Shown piece after piece: positions 56,748-64,000 of a DNA stretch of 64,000 nt. Source of the stretch: Pseudocercospora fijiensis CIRAD86 (Eukaryota; Ascomycota; Dothideomycetes; Mycosphaerellales; Mycosphaerellaceae). A program made the position numbers and the translations under genes. The notes under the pieces were generated by a model. It was given only the letters and a program-made list of their open reading frames with translations. It was not told the origin of the DNA and made no database searches. Where the stretch lies: positions 1,203,171 to 1,267,170 of the forward strand of contig NW_006921534.1 of the NCBI RefSeq assembly GCF_000340215.1, read 5' to 3'. Within the stretch, counting starts at the first letter, position 1. Each line of letters opens with the position of its first letter.

Positions 56748-57341
56748 CTATTTCGGTTTAGGCTTGGTGATTTGCATGTTCTCGAGGTCCTCGCGCTCGG
56801 TCTTTTCAGCTTCGATTTCGCGGATGATGGGTGAGAGGTATGGGATATCCTGAAGGAAGACTTAGTATAAATGGAGTTTTCAGTCTGCCAAGAATATGAA
56901 ATGCGCACCTCATCGGCCTTGGTCCATTCCTGCTTTGGTAGCAATTGATGTGCTAGGGAGCACTTTTTGTCCATTAGCCATCACAACGCCTCATTTCTCA
57001 ATCTCTTCTATCAGTCCTACCTGGAACGCTCGTCGCATGCGGAAAACACGGTCATATGCTTCCTTGGGTGACAGACGCTTGAGAGCGAGTTGCACCTCTG
57101 GGCTCTCCTCCGGAATCAAGTCATCGGCTCTGCAGCAGCCATTGAGTCAGCACAAGTCTCTCGCGCGCTCGCAATCGCCATGACTCCTCCATTCCCTTCA
57201 ATATCTTTCGTGATAGGTCCCATACCTCAGACCTAGCTTCCGATAGCCAGAGTTATCAAAGTACCACTTGGAGAGCGGCTCCATCCAGCGCTTGAGCCAT
57301 GGGCGCTTCATAATCTGCGGTGCGATTGAAGGGACCGACAT
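56748..57341 (-). CDS. QCR7: Ubiquinol-cytochrome c reductase subunit 7 (complex III)
   Basis: A small matrix-facing subunit of the mitochondrial cytochrome bc1 complex, needed for its assembly. Four exons on the minus strand: 57,341-57,226; 57,129-57,021; 56,962-56,909; 56,849-56,748. Introns of 96, 58 and 59 nt have GT...AG ends (GTATGG/CTGCAG; GTAGGA/AAAAAG; GTGCGC/CTTCAG). The spliced product is 126 residues, the usual family size. Marks of the family: W-Y-F-D-N-S-G-Y-R-K-L-G-L-R, then A-D-D-L-I-P-E-E, A-L-K-R-L-S-P-K-E-A-Y-D-R-V-F-R, H-Q-L-L-P-K-Q-E-W-T-K and P-Y-L-S-P-I-I-R-E-I-E-A-E. The start is the ATG at 57,341; an upstream in-frame Met (57,542) would add 67 non-homologous residues, so it was rejected. 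It lies head-to-head with the carrier gene at 57,874. Confidence 0.95.
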
Positions 57342-57464
57342 GATGGGCGATCGATATCTGTATCTGTGGAGGAGATGTGGGCGGCGGCGTGGGAGGTCTT
57401 CAATGTCTCCGTTGAAGCTCTTGACGTTTGGACTTGGACTTTCCGTCAGCGGACCATCCCGAAG

Positions 57465-57485
57465 ATAATCACGTGTGATTGGTGG
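57465..57485. promoter_or_regulatory. CACGTG and CCAAT-box pair upstream of QCR7
   Basis: CACGTG at 57,470-57,475 is followed by ATTGG (CCAAT on the minus strand) at 57,478-57,482, about 130 bp before the QCR7 start. CCAAT is the site of the fungal Hap complex, which controls respiratory genes; CACGTG suits bHLH factors such as Cbf1. Another CACGTG lies at 57,631-57,636. Function is inferred from motif and position only. Confidence 0.5.
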
Positions 57486-57873
57486 ACTGCATCGGCGGTT
57501 GTCGGCGATGGTCGGCGGGTTGAAGCTCACGCAAGCAAGCAACAGAGATCAAGCTGCTTTGGCCGCAACTCTGATCCACCCGACCTCATTCACTCAACAT
57601 TTGCACAAGACGATCTTGTGACAGTCGCAGCACGTGCGCTTGCGATTGTCGCCCGTGCACACCGAGTCTGCCTTGCACTTATAAACAAATGGCGACCGCC
57701 GCTTGATATTTCCGCTCCAGCCCCGCTTTGGCTTTGTATGACCGGAGAGCAGGCACGAAGATAAGAGAAAGCTGCGTCGCAGTCACCACCGGGCATACCC
57801 TCGGCGCGTGTTTCTGAATACTCGAGTATGAGCTCGCCATTCGACCGTCGACGGTAGCCCTATCGATCGGGTC

Positions 57874-59103
57874 ATGCAGAGGAGCGGCTCTGCTATGTCG
57901 TCTCAAGATGACCATGGCCCACCTACGAATTCCGCTTCGAGTGCAAGCACGAAACAGAGTCCCGCCCCTCTACGGCAACACACCCCATACCCCACGCTGG
58001 CAATATGGACGACCAAGCTCTCGAGTGCCAGTGTCAACAGCTTCTCTGGAGCAATGGCAGGAATGGCCAGTGGCATCGTGACCTGCCCATTGGACGTGAT
58101 CAAGACCAAGCTGCAAGCGCAAGGTTCTTTTGCCCATCCGGGCCTGAAGCACAAAGGCCCACCTGCGAGCGCTGTATATTCAGGCATGATTGGCACGGCC
58201 AGGACAATCATACGGCAAGATGGAGTGAAGGGCATGTATCGCGGCCTGGGACCAATGCTGCTTGGATACTTGCCGACTTGGGCTGTCTACATGGCCGTGT
58301 ACGACAGCAGCCGAGAATACTTCTACAAGCATGGCTATGGCGAGAAGGACAGAGACAAGTGGCTTGCTCGCGTCTATGCATCACTGGCTGCTGGTGGATG
58401 CAGTACCTTGGCTACCAATCCAATATGGGTGATCAAAACTCGCCTGATGTCGCAAGTCTCCCAGGCAGCCACGGACGGAGCCCGAACACCTTGGCATTAC
58501 AGCAGTACTCTTGACGCAGCTCGCAAGATGTACGCATCTGAGGGTCTGGCGGCCTTCTATTCTGGCCTGGCACCTGCCCTGCTTGGGCTTACGCACGTGG
58601 CCATTCAATTCCCGCTATATGAGTACTTCAAGCAGCAATTTACGGGGCTTGAAATGGGAGCCACTGCGCCCGAGCACGGTGAAGCTGCGAAGAACACTGC
58701 CGGAATCCTGGCTGCCACGTTCCTTTCTAAGCTCTGTGCTACTTCCGCCACATACCCTCATGAGGTCCTTCGAACCAGGCTGCAAACGCAGCAGAGACAC
58801 CTACCAGTTGAGCACGCCGATCATGGAGTAGGTGTAACCAAGCACAGCCAGAGTATCAACCCTCTCAAGCGTATAGCAAACACTGACGGTGTGCCGTATC
58901 AGCCGCGGTATCGAGGTGTGCTCAACACTTGTCGGATCATACTGCGGGAAGAAGGATGGAGGGCATTTTACAATGGGATGGGCACGAACATGATCAGAGC
59001 TATTCCAGCGGCCATGACCACCATGCTTACCTTCGAATCGATAAAGAGCGCGATCGGTCGTATGCAGGAAGAAGGCAGAGAGCTGCAGAAGGAAAATGGT
59101 TGA
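57874..59103 (+). CDS. YIA6: Mitochondrial carrier, NAD+/nucleotide transporter type
   Basis: A six-helix inner-membrane carrier of the SLC25 family, 409 residues, no intron. Three repeats carry the signature: P72-L-D74-V-I-K77, P183-I-W185-V-I-K188 and P295-H-E297-V-L-R300, each followed by an R/K-x-L-Q/M-x-Q stretch. Trp in the second repeat (N-P-I-W-V-I-K-T-R) and P-H-E-V-L-R in the third are typical of the NAD+ / pyrimidine nucleotide / folate branch; S. cerevisiae Yia6 (Ndt1) and Yea6 are the nearest recognised relatives, so the likely role is import of NAD+ into the matrix. The substrate cannot be proved by eye. The first 40-50 residues are Ser/Pro/Thr-rich and poorly conserved in the family; Met8 (57,895) is an alternative start. 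It shares a 532-bp divergent promoter with QCR7, another mitochondrial gene. Confidence 0.9.
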   Translation: MQRSGSAMSSQDDHGPPTNSASSASTKQSPAPLRQHTPYPTLAIWTTKLSSASVNSFSGAMAGMASGIVTCPLDVIKTKLQAQGSFAHPGLKHKGPPASAVYSGMIGTARTIIRQDGVKGMYRGLGPMLLGYLPTWAVYMAVYDSSREYFYKHGYGEKDRDKWLARVYASLAAGGCSTLATNPIWVIKTRLMSQVSQAATDGARTPWHYSSTLDAARKMYASEGLAAFYSGLAPALLGLTHVAIQFPLYEYFKQQFTGLEMGATAPEHGEAAKNTAGILAATFLSKLCATSATYPHEVLRTRLQTQQRHLPVEHADHGVGVTKHSQSINPLKRIANTDGVPYQPRYRGVLNTCRIILREEGWRAFYNGMGTNMIRAIPAAMTTMLTFESIKSAIGRMQEEGRELQKENG

Positions 59104-59545
59104 GGCAGCGAAGGACTCTAGATTTGGCATTGGTGGTGAGCTGGGAAGATGAAATTGCACATATGGGCGGCGTACTTGGTTACTCAGCTGAGCAAAGCGA
59201 GCTCCCGAGTAGGCATTCTTACGTCCACGAGACGCAGGCTATATACCACTCTTGGAGCATATGAGAACCGCATTTGAGACGCGACTGACAAGCGTGGCGT
59301 TTGGGCGCAGTACAGAAAGCCAGCAAGAAGCGGCAGCTTAGGTGGACATCACTCGTACGTACAATTTGAATTCAGATCAATTGACAGCTTATTGCTACGC
59401 ATTTCTTTCATTTGAGCATCACTTCGTCGTCACATGCAATTCGTGCCGTACCTGCCGACCGCACGTGCGTGCGCTGAGATAGGCTTAAAAGGCCTCGACT
59501 TCTGGACAACACATCTCTTCCACAACCACGACATCACAGTCAACC
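59104..59545. other. Intergenic region, probable promoter of the next gene
   Basis: No ORF of note. A CACGTG lies at 59,462-59,467, and a GGCTTAAAAGG element at about 59,482-59,492 might act as a TATA-like site about 55-65 bp before the next ATG. Confidence 0.4.
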
Positions 59546-60580
59546 ATGCGCCATTTCACACGACACCGAACCAGCTCCAAGCACCAACATGATGACTATT
59601 GGAAGCTCCAGTCATATAGCAGGATGACTGCTCAGCAGATGAGGGAGTTACTACATGTTCGGCACTATGCGGTCGGCAAGAGCGATGGCAAGGACAAGCT
59701 CGAAGAAGCCCTACTTCGCTCCGATTGTGGCATGCTGTCCTATGCTGACAAGAGCGATGACAATCTGCGAGCCCTCATCAAGAGTCGCGGGGTCGATGCT
59801 AGCCAAGTAATCTACGGCAGTAAGGTCGGGTCGCGTGGTGATCTGCTCTCTTTGCTGAAGGATGCCGACATGAACCCACGGTTCGAGAGATTCTCAGATT
59901 TGCCGCCTGAGCTGCGGAACAAGGTGAGAAAGCAATGACTTCAGAGGACCCCGTATCGGAAGCTCATCATTTTTTAGGTCTATGAACATTATTTCTCAGA
60001 AATGCAACAGCCGCTGTACTCGCCAACAGAACCTCCGATCGCTCGAGTCAATCGCGCCATTAGGAAGGACACCATTCAGATGTTCTATCACAGTTGCACC
60101 TTCAATCTGGTTCTAAAGTTGCCGAAGACGGGGAACAATTTTCACGGCCTTCGCTCTCTTGAAGCCGATGCTCAAACCCTGACGATTCCAAGTCAAATGC
60201 GTCTCTTCATGAGTAGTATTTCTGCGAAACATCTGGCCTGTATTCGCCGACTGAATATTCAGGTGGTACCATACCACGAAAAAGAGTCTGCCTTCCAAGA
60301 TGCAGCGAATATGGCGCTGTCGATCGAGATTGCTGAACAGGGCTTGACGTTTGCCATCGAACCGAAGCAGCTCTCCAGCATACTGAAGCACCATGGGACT
60401 ACGCGGGGTCGTGGTATGTTCCTGACTGTGCTATCAGATGTAGCGGCGCTGAGGCGACAGCACCTGGTGAGGATTCTAGTGCAGAAGATCGTGCGAAACA
60501 TCGTAGCGCGAGACGGCAAGGCGAGGCTGAAGTTGGACGATCTCTACAAGGTTAGAGCGGCGATGGAGACAGGGTTGTAA
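59546..60580 (+). CDS. SAP-like/F-box-like protein, hypothetical (paralogue 1)
   Basis: Two exons: 59,546-59,923 and 59,978-60,580, joined across a 54-nt intron (GTGAGA to TTTTAG), giving 326 residues. The splice restores S-D-L-P-P-E-L-R-N-K-V-Y-E-H-Y-F (residues about 116-131), an F-box-like L-P-x-E-L-R-x-x-V/I-Y segment common in large families of unknown proteins in Dothideomycetes. The first 110 residues hold helical modules resembling SAP DNA-binding motifs (M-T-A-Q-Q-M-R-E-L-L, and D-N-L-R-A-L-I-K-S-R-G-V). After the F-box-like part comes P-I-A-R-V-N-R-A-I-R-K-D-T, also usual for this family. The gene at 61.6-62.6 kb has the same plan. Without splicing the first ORF would stop 4 codons past the donor. 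Function is unknown. Confidence 0.8.
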
Positions 60581-61632
60581 CCAGGCATTTAAGTAGCTGT
60601 CAGAGTTTTGGGGCGAACGGGTAGGGGTATCTTGGACTGAGCATGAGTTTTGAGACATGGTAGGTATACACAAAAGTTACTGCTTCTGTCTCGGCCGGCC
60701 TCTGGCCATCGCTCCATGGACGACAACTTTGCCATGCTGCCAATGTTTCAGCCAGATGCTTGTCTGCGAGGAGGATCTCGAACGACATCAAGCAATCTTT
60801 TCTATATTGGCCGGGCTTTGCTTTGGATTGACGCATCATGAGATGGAAACTCTCTCGTTCGATCGCCCCTCCAGTGCTTTGAGACGCGGCTAGAAATGCA
60901 GTTTTCCAACTCGCGAGAATGTGTCGATACCTTCCCTGTGCCTGAAAAACTGACACGCAACCACTCTGTCTATCTCAGGGGCACACCGAAACGACATCAA
61001 GCTCCATCGCAGGCTTTTAAATTTTCTGGAATGTAACGAAAGCCAGATAATCTGTTCGGCCCGACATCAGTCTAGGCGACATCTTCGCCATACGGAGGGA
61101 GATTGAGGACGCGGTGCTGCAGATGTCGACTTGATTGACCAAGAGTGCAAGGGGGCTGGAAGTATGAGGATGGATACGCTAAGGAAGGCTGAAATGTCGA
61201 CTGTCGTGCGCACTGGAAAGAAAAACACAGGGAGCGAGATAGGTTGCATTTCATTTGGATCTAATACCTAGCTGTGAGTACGCGCCGCCCAATAAGGTAC
61301 TGAAAATTCCAGTAGAGAAGGTCTTCGCACCTTGATCTTCACCCCAAGGACTTTTCCAACACTTCACGTGTGGCTTGGCAAGCATGCAGCGGCCTCCTTT
61401 GTGCGGACCCATGTCCGTTTGCGTTTTAGTTCAATGCCGCGTCCGTGCATTCGAGTCTTAGGCTGAAGCGAGGCTGCGGGTCCAGGATCTTTGTCTACAC
61501 ACACTTTCCTTTCATGCCGAGACTTGCGAAAACGAGACACGGTCAACAACACCCCCTCTGGTCGAGTCTCAGTCGCCTCCAGATCGGGACAACTCCAACA
61601 ATCTGCACCGACCCCCAGTCAGATCAGACACT
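60581..61632. other. Intergenic, no recognised gene
   Basis: ORFs of 60-120 codons on both strands (for example 60,600-60,956 minus) lack family resemblance, clear start context or introns. The stretch probably holds the 3' end of one paralogue gene and the 5' region of the next. Confidence 0.5.
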
Positions 61633-62569
61633 ATGGGTCCTCGACCAGCGTTTGGCAAGTCCGACTCGTACTGGCGAGTCTTTGATGCGGGAATAAGGCA
61701 TGCTTCACGTACTCATTGGAAAGTAGCATTCACTAACAAGCTCTAGCGACGAGTCGAATGTCACCCTGCCACAACTGAGAGCCAAGCTTAGAACTGGCGG
61801 GTACATGGTACCAGCTAGCTCGACAAAGGCGCAAGTCCGCGAGCTCAAAGGGCGCATGGACCGCGACCTGCTGGATTATGCTCGATGCTCAGAAAACGAA
61901 CTCTACAAGTTCGCTTCCGAGCGCAACCTCATCACACCAAATCAAAAGGACGCAAAGGGCCTTTCCGTTCAGGCTCTCCGCCAGATCCTCAAGGCGGCGG
62001 ACGACAATCGGTCTTTCCACATGTTCCTCGCTCTTCCAACCGCGATCCGCATGACGGTGTATGATCACTACATGGCAGAATTCCCTCTTGTTCTGGAGCA
62101 CCCGACCCAGCCACCCCTTACGCGAACCATCAAATCAATCCGCAACGAGGCCATGCCGACCTTCCACAAGGCGAGCAAGTTTAAGCTCACCTTCACCACC
62201 CTTCGTGCGCCGTACTCCGGCCACCAGACTCTCGCGTTCTACCCCCACCATCCTTCATCGCACGCATACTTCAATGGTCTGTCCGAGCAGAGTGTTGGCG
62301 AGATCCAGAATTGGATCTTGGAGTGGACCACGACTCCCGTCTATCAATGCCATATTCACTTTACTGGCAAGAAGGCGCAGACCCAGGTTTGGTATGAGGG
62401 TGGGGGAAACGTTGACGACAACACGAAGCAAGCAATCGTGGACGCGGTGAAAGAAGTCCTTGATGCCGTGGCCGACGCAGTCCCACAGCGGAAGCTCAAG
62501 CATACTGACATCATGGCGATGAGGAGGAAGTGGGAGGCCATTGCGTTCAGCGACGACAACGGGAACTGA
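61633..62569 (+). CDS. SAP-like/F-box-like protein, hypothetical (paralogue 2)
   Basis: The main exon is open from 61,747 to the stop at 62,567-62,569. An internal Met at 61,805 would give 254 residues. The frame extends upstream through S-D-E-S-N-V-T-L-P-Q-L-R-A-K-L to an acceptor CTCTAG (61,741-61,746) preceded by a CACTAAC branch site. A first exon 61,633-61,667 with donor GTACTG joins in frame and yields 285 residues; this exon is my inference. The plan matches the gene at 59.5 kb: SAP-like helices (D-L-L-D-Y-A-R-C-S-E-N-E-L), then F-L-A-L-P-T-A-I-R-M-T-V-Y-D-H-Y and P-L-T-R-T-I-K-S-I-R-N-E-A. The C-terminal half differs more. Tandem duplication followed by divergence is likely. Function is unknown. 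Confidence 0.7.
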
Positions 62570-62714
62570 GACACTGAGCGATCTCAGCATCACCCAGGTC
62601 CTGTCATCATGCACGGTACAACGGAGCGGATCAGCGAATCCATTTTGGTGAGCGTGGCTTTGCTCACTCTCTACCTGGCCCCTTCACACTCAGCATCGTC
62701 ACCAAGCAATCACA

Positions 62715-62987
62715 ATGGAAAGCAGCCCAATACCACCTTCGTTTTCCCCGATCCCGACACTCGCCTGCCTCACCTATCCGAGCACAGCTCGGAGCTCTAC
62801 ATTAGACCACGACCACCAAGACGCAGTTGAGGCCATTTCTGAGCAACCACACTCGAGAGCATCGCTAGAAGTTATCGATCCCGACCCATACCCGTTCGCC
62901 CTCCTCCCAGCATACACGACCTCACGGAGCGTTCATCTCTACACCCAGCACCAGAAGCACCGCCGAGTCTCGAGCGTGGAAGCTTAG
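62715..62987 (+). CDS. Small hypothetical protein
   Basis: A 90-codon ORF rich in Pro, Ser and His (M-E-S-S-P-I-P-P-S-F-S-P) with no known domain. It follows paralogue 2 by 145 bp on the same strand. Coding status is doubtful: it has no homology signal and overlaps another ORF in a second frame. It may instead be 3' untranslated sequence. Confidence 0.25.
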   Translation: MESSPIPPSFSPIPTLACLTYPSTARSSTLDHDHQDAVEAISEQPHSRASLEVIDPDPYPFALLPAYTTSRSVHLYTQHQKHRRVSSVEA

Positions 62988-63636
62988 CATATCTCACACA
63001 TTCTGTCTCACTCCTACAAGAGGGATGGCCTCTACCGAAAGATCAGTGTTCGCAAGCTTCTGACTCCTGGTGCCGACCGGAGCGTGAGTGTTTCGTAAGC
63101 TACGGTGAAGACTCACCAGAAGTTCCCTCCGTTTGCAAGTGGCTCCTATGCACGCACTCTCGAGAGGTGGACGTTCACTGGCAACGCAATGGGGGAAGAC
63201 TGTTCGGGGCGCGAAGTACAAGGAGTGAGATCAGGCTGTGCAGAGACATGTGAGGGTGGAAGTCATTCAAGTGCATGTCACTCGGTTTTGCAAGAGTACT
63301 GACTGATAGCGATTTGTTGTTGTCCACACATTGATTCTTTGGCATGTATGAAAAAACGACCAAAAAACAAAAGTCAATCGGGTGATAGAAAGAAGCGGCT
63401 ATCAGAGGAAATTGTGGACTTTCTTTGTCTTGGCTGCAGAGGGCAGTGCAGCTTTCACGATTGGAATCATCGAGGAATTGCCTTGGAGATTTGAAAAAAA
63501 AACTTGTTGCAGGAGGCCTCGTCACCGACGACACTATCCTTTCTTCCACTCCGTGAGGGGTCTATGGTAGCAAACAACATCAACTCAATCTGAACCGCAG
63601 GGTCGCTGTTCGAATTCCTGGGAGCCCCTTAAGGCA
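62988..63636. other. Intergenic, no recognised gene
   Basis: ORFs on both strands are short and unconvincing. An A-run (AAAAAAAAAC near 63,494) and a weak tRNA B-box-like GTTCGAATTCC at 63,608-63,618 were noted, without a supporting fold. Confidence 0.4.
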
Positions 63637-63879
63637 TCAATCACGAGGCAGAATGAAGTCTCTATTGCTCGTCATAGCTGCATTTTGGAACTCGAATGGA
63701 CAGCAGGTGCTATCGTCGAGATGCATTGCTTTCAACGTGTAACTGAAACTGGCGCCTTGTATCCGGTCAAATGCGTGCAATCGAAATTGGGTTTGTAGAA
63801 AGTCCTCGTGATGTCCGCGGTGAAGTTCGCCTTTAGAGGACGCCGCAGCTCGCTTTCTAGACTTCTTTCTCGACATCAA
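63637..63879 (-). CDS. Small basic-N-terminus ORF, hypothetical
   Basis: An 80-codon minus-strand ORF starting M-M-S-R-K-K-S-R-K-R-A-A-A-S-S-K-G-E. The strongly basic start and its back-to-back position with the ATG at 63,978 (98-bp gap) are the only support. Downstream exons may exist, so the 3' end is not trustworthy. Confidence 0.25.
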   Translation of the reverse strand: MMSRKKSRKRAAASSKGELHRGHHEDFLQTQFRLHAFDRIQGASFSYTLKAMHLDDSTCCPFEFQNAAMTSNRDFILPRD

Positions 63880-63977
63880 CCACCCTCAAGTCCGCAACCA
63901 GCACCACGGCAAGACTGCTTCCATCTCCTGTCTCGATACGCATACCTCGCAATCGCTTTCCGCAATCAACCGCCAAC

Positions 63978-64000
63978 ATGCAATCCGCTTCCAAAGACTC
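63978..64000 (+). CDS. Possible gene start cut by the window edge
   Basis: An ATG in a good fungal context (CCAACATGC) after a C-rich, CAATC-repeated leader, reading M-Q-S-A-S-K-D before the window ends. Too short to identify. Confidence 0.35.

Noticed and set aside
57342..57542. Longer QCR7 product from the upstream in-frame Met at 57,542
   Set aside because: The added 67 residues have no similarity to the family, and this stretch contains the CCAAT/CACGTG promoter motifs; the ATG at 57,341 gives the usual family length.
63550..63625. tRNA candidate with GTTCGAATTCC and GGGG/CCCC ends
   Set aside because: The T-stem and anticodon stem do not pair, and only part of the acceptor does; the B-box match alone is not enough.

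Overview
The window has two compartments. Bases 1 to about 55,570 are repeat DNA of a filamentous ascomycete carrying the scars of repeat-induced point mutation (RIP): CpA and TpG are strongly depleted, TpA is abundant and CpG is kept, so decayed reading frames are full of TAG/TAA where CAG, CAA or TGG once stood. Almost no long ORF survives, but families can be recognised by reading through these stops. From about 55,570 to 64,000 the sequence has ordinary dinucleotide use and intron-containing single-copy genes. RIP, short introns and the gene types suggest Pezizomycotina, probably a Dothideomycete; the species cannot be told from this sequence.

Repeat compartment, left to right. A hAT transposase runs from the left edge to about 2.17 kb. 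Two different histone H3-like pseudogenes follow (about 2.64-3.14 kb and 4.78-5.49 kb), with a 361-bp tandem duplication between them and GCCGGC-rich 12-bp repeats scattered around them and inside likely introns. Two minus-strand RBR (RING-IBR-RING) ubiquitin-ligase remnants lie at 7.5-8.7 kb and 9.3-10 kb. Two copies of a very large minus-strand gene or element of about 8.5 kb, encoding a repeat-rich protein with a C-terminal SNF2-family helicase, lie at about 11.06-32.7 kb (copy A) and 36.2-52.6 kb (copy B). Each copy is split by a different Ty3/Gypsy LTR retrotransposon with intact boundaries: a 13.2-kb element at 12,224-25,400 (188-bp LTRs, target duplication TAGAC) and a 7.85-kb chromodomain element at 42,274-50,126 (134-bp LTRs, target duplication GCCTC). 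Between and inside the copies are several minisatellites, a 27-bp perfect hairpin and a 25-residue tandem-repeat ORF. A heavily mutated coding-like stretch and a long GATC-rich palindrome end the compartment.

Gene compartment. QCR7 (respiratory complex III subunit, four exons, minus strand) and a mitochondrial NAD+/nucleotide carrier (plus strand) are head-to-head over a 532-bp gap holding CCAAT and CACGTG motifs. Two diverged paralogues with SAP-like helices and an F-box-like LPxELR segment follow. The right end holds weakly supported small ORFs and the possible start of another gene.

The most unusual content is the duplicated SNF2-helicase locus, whose two copies share a conserved body but carry unrelated N-termini (plain coiled coil versus bZIP-like), and the histone H3-like pseudogenes embedded in repeats.
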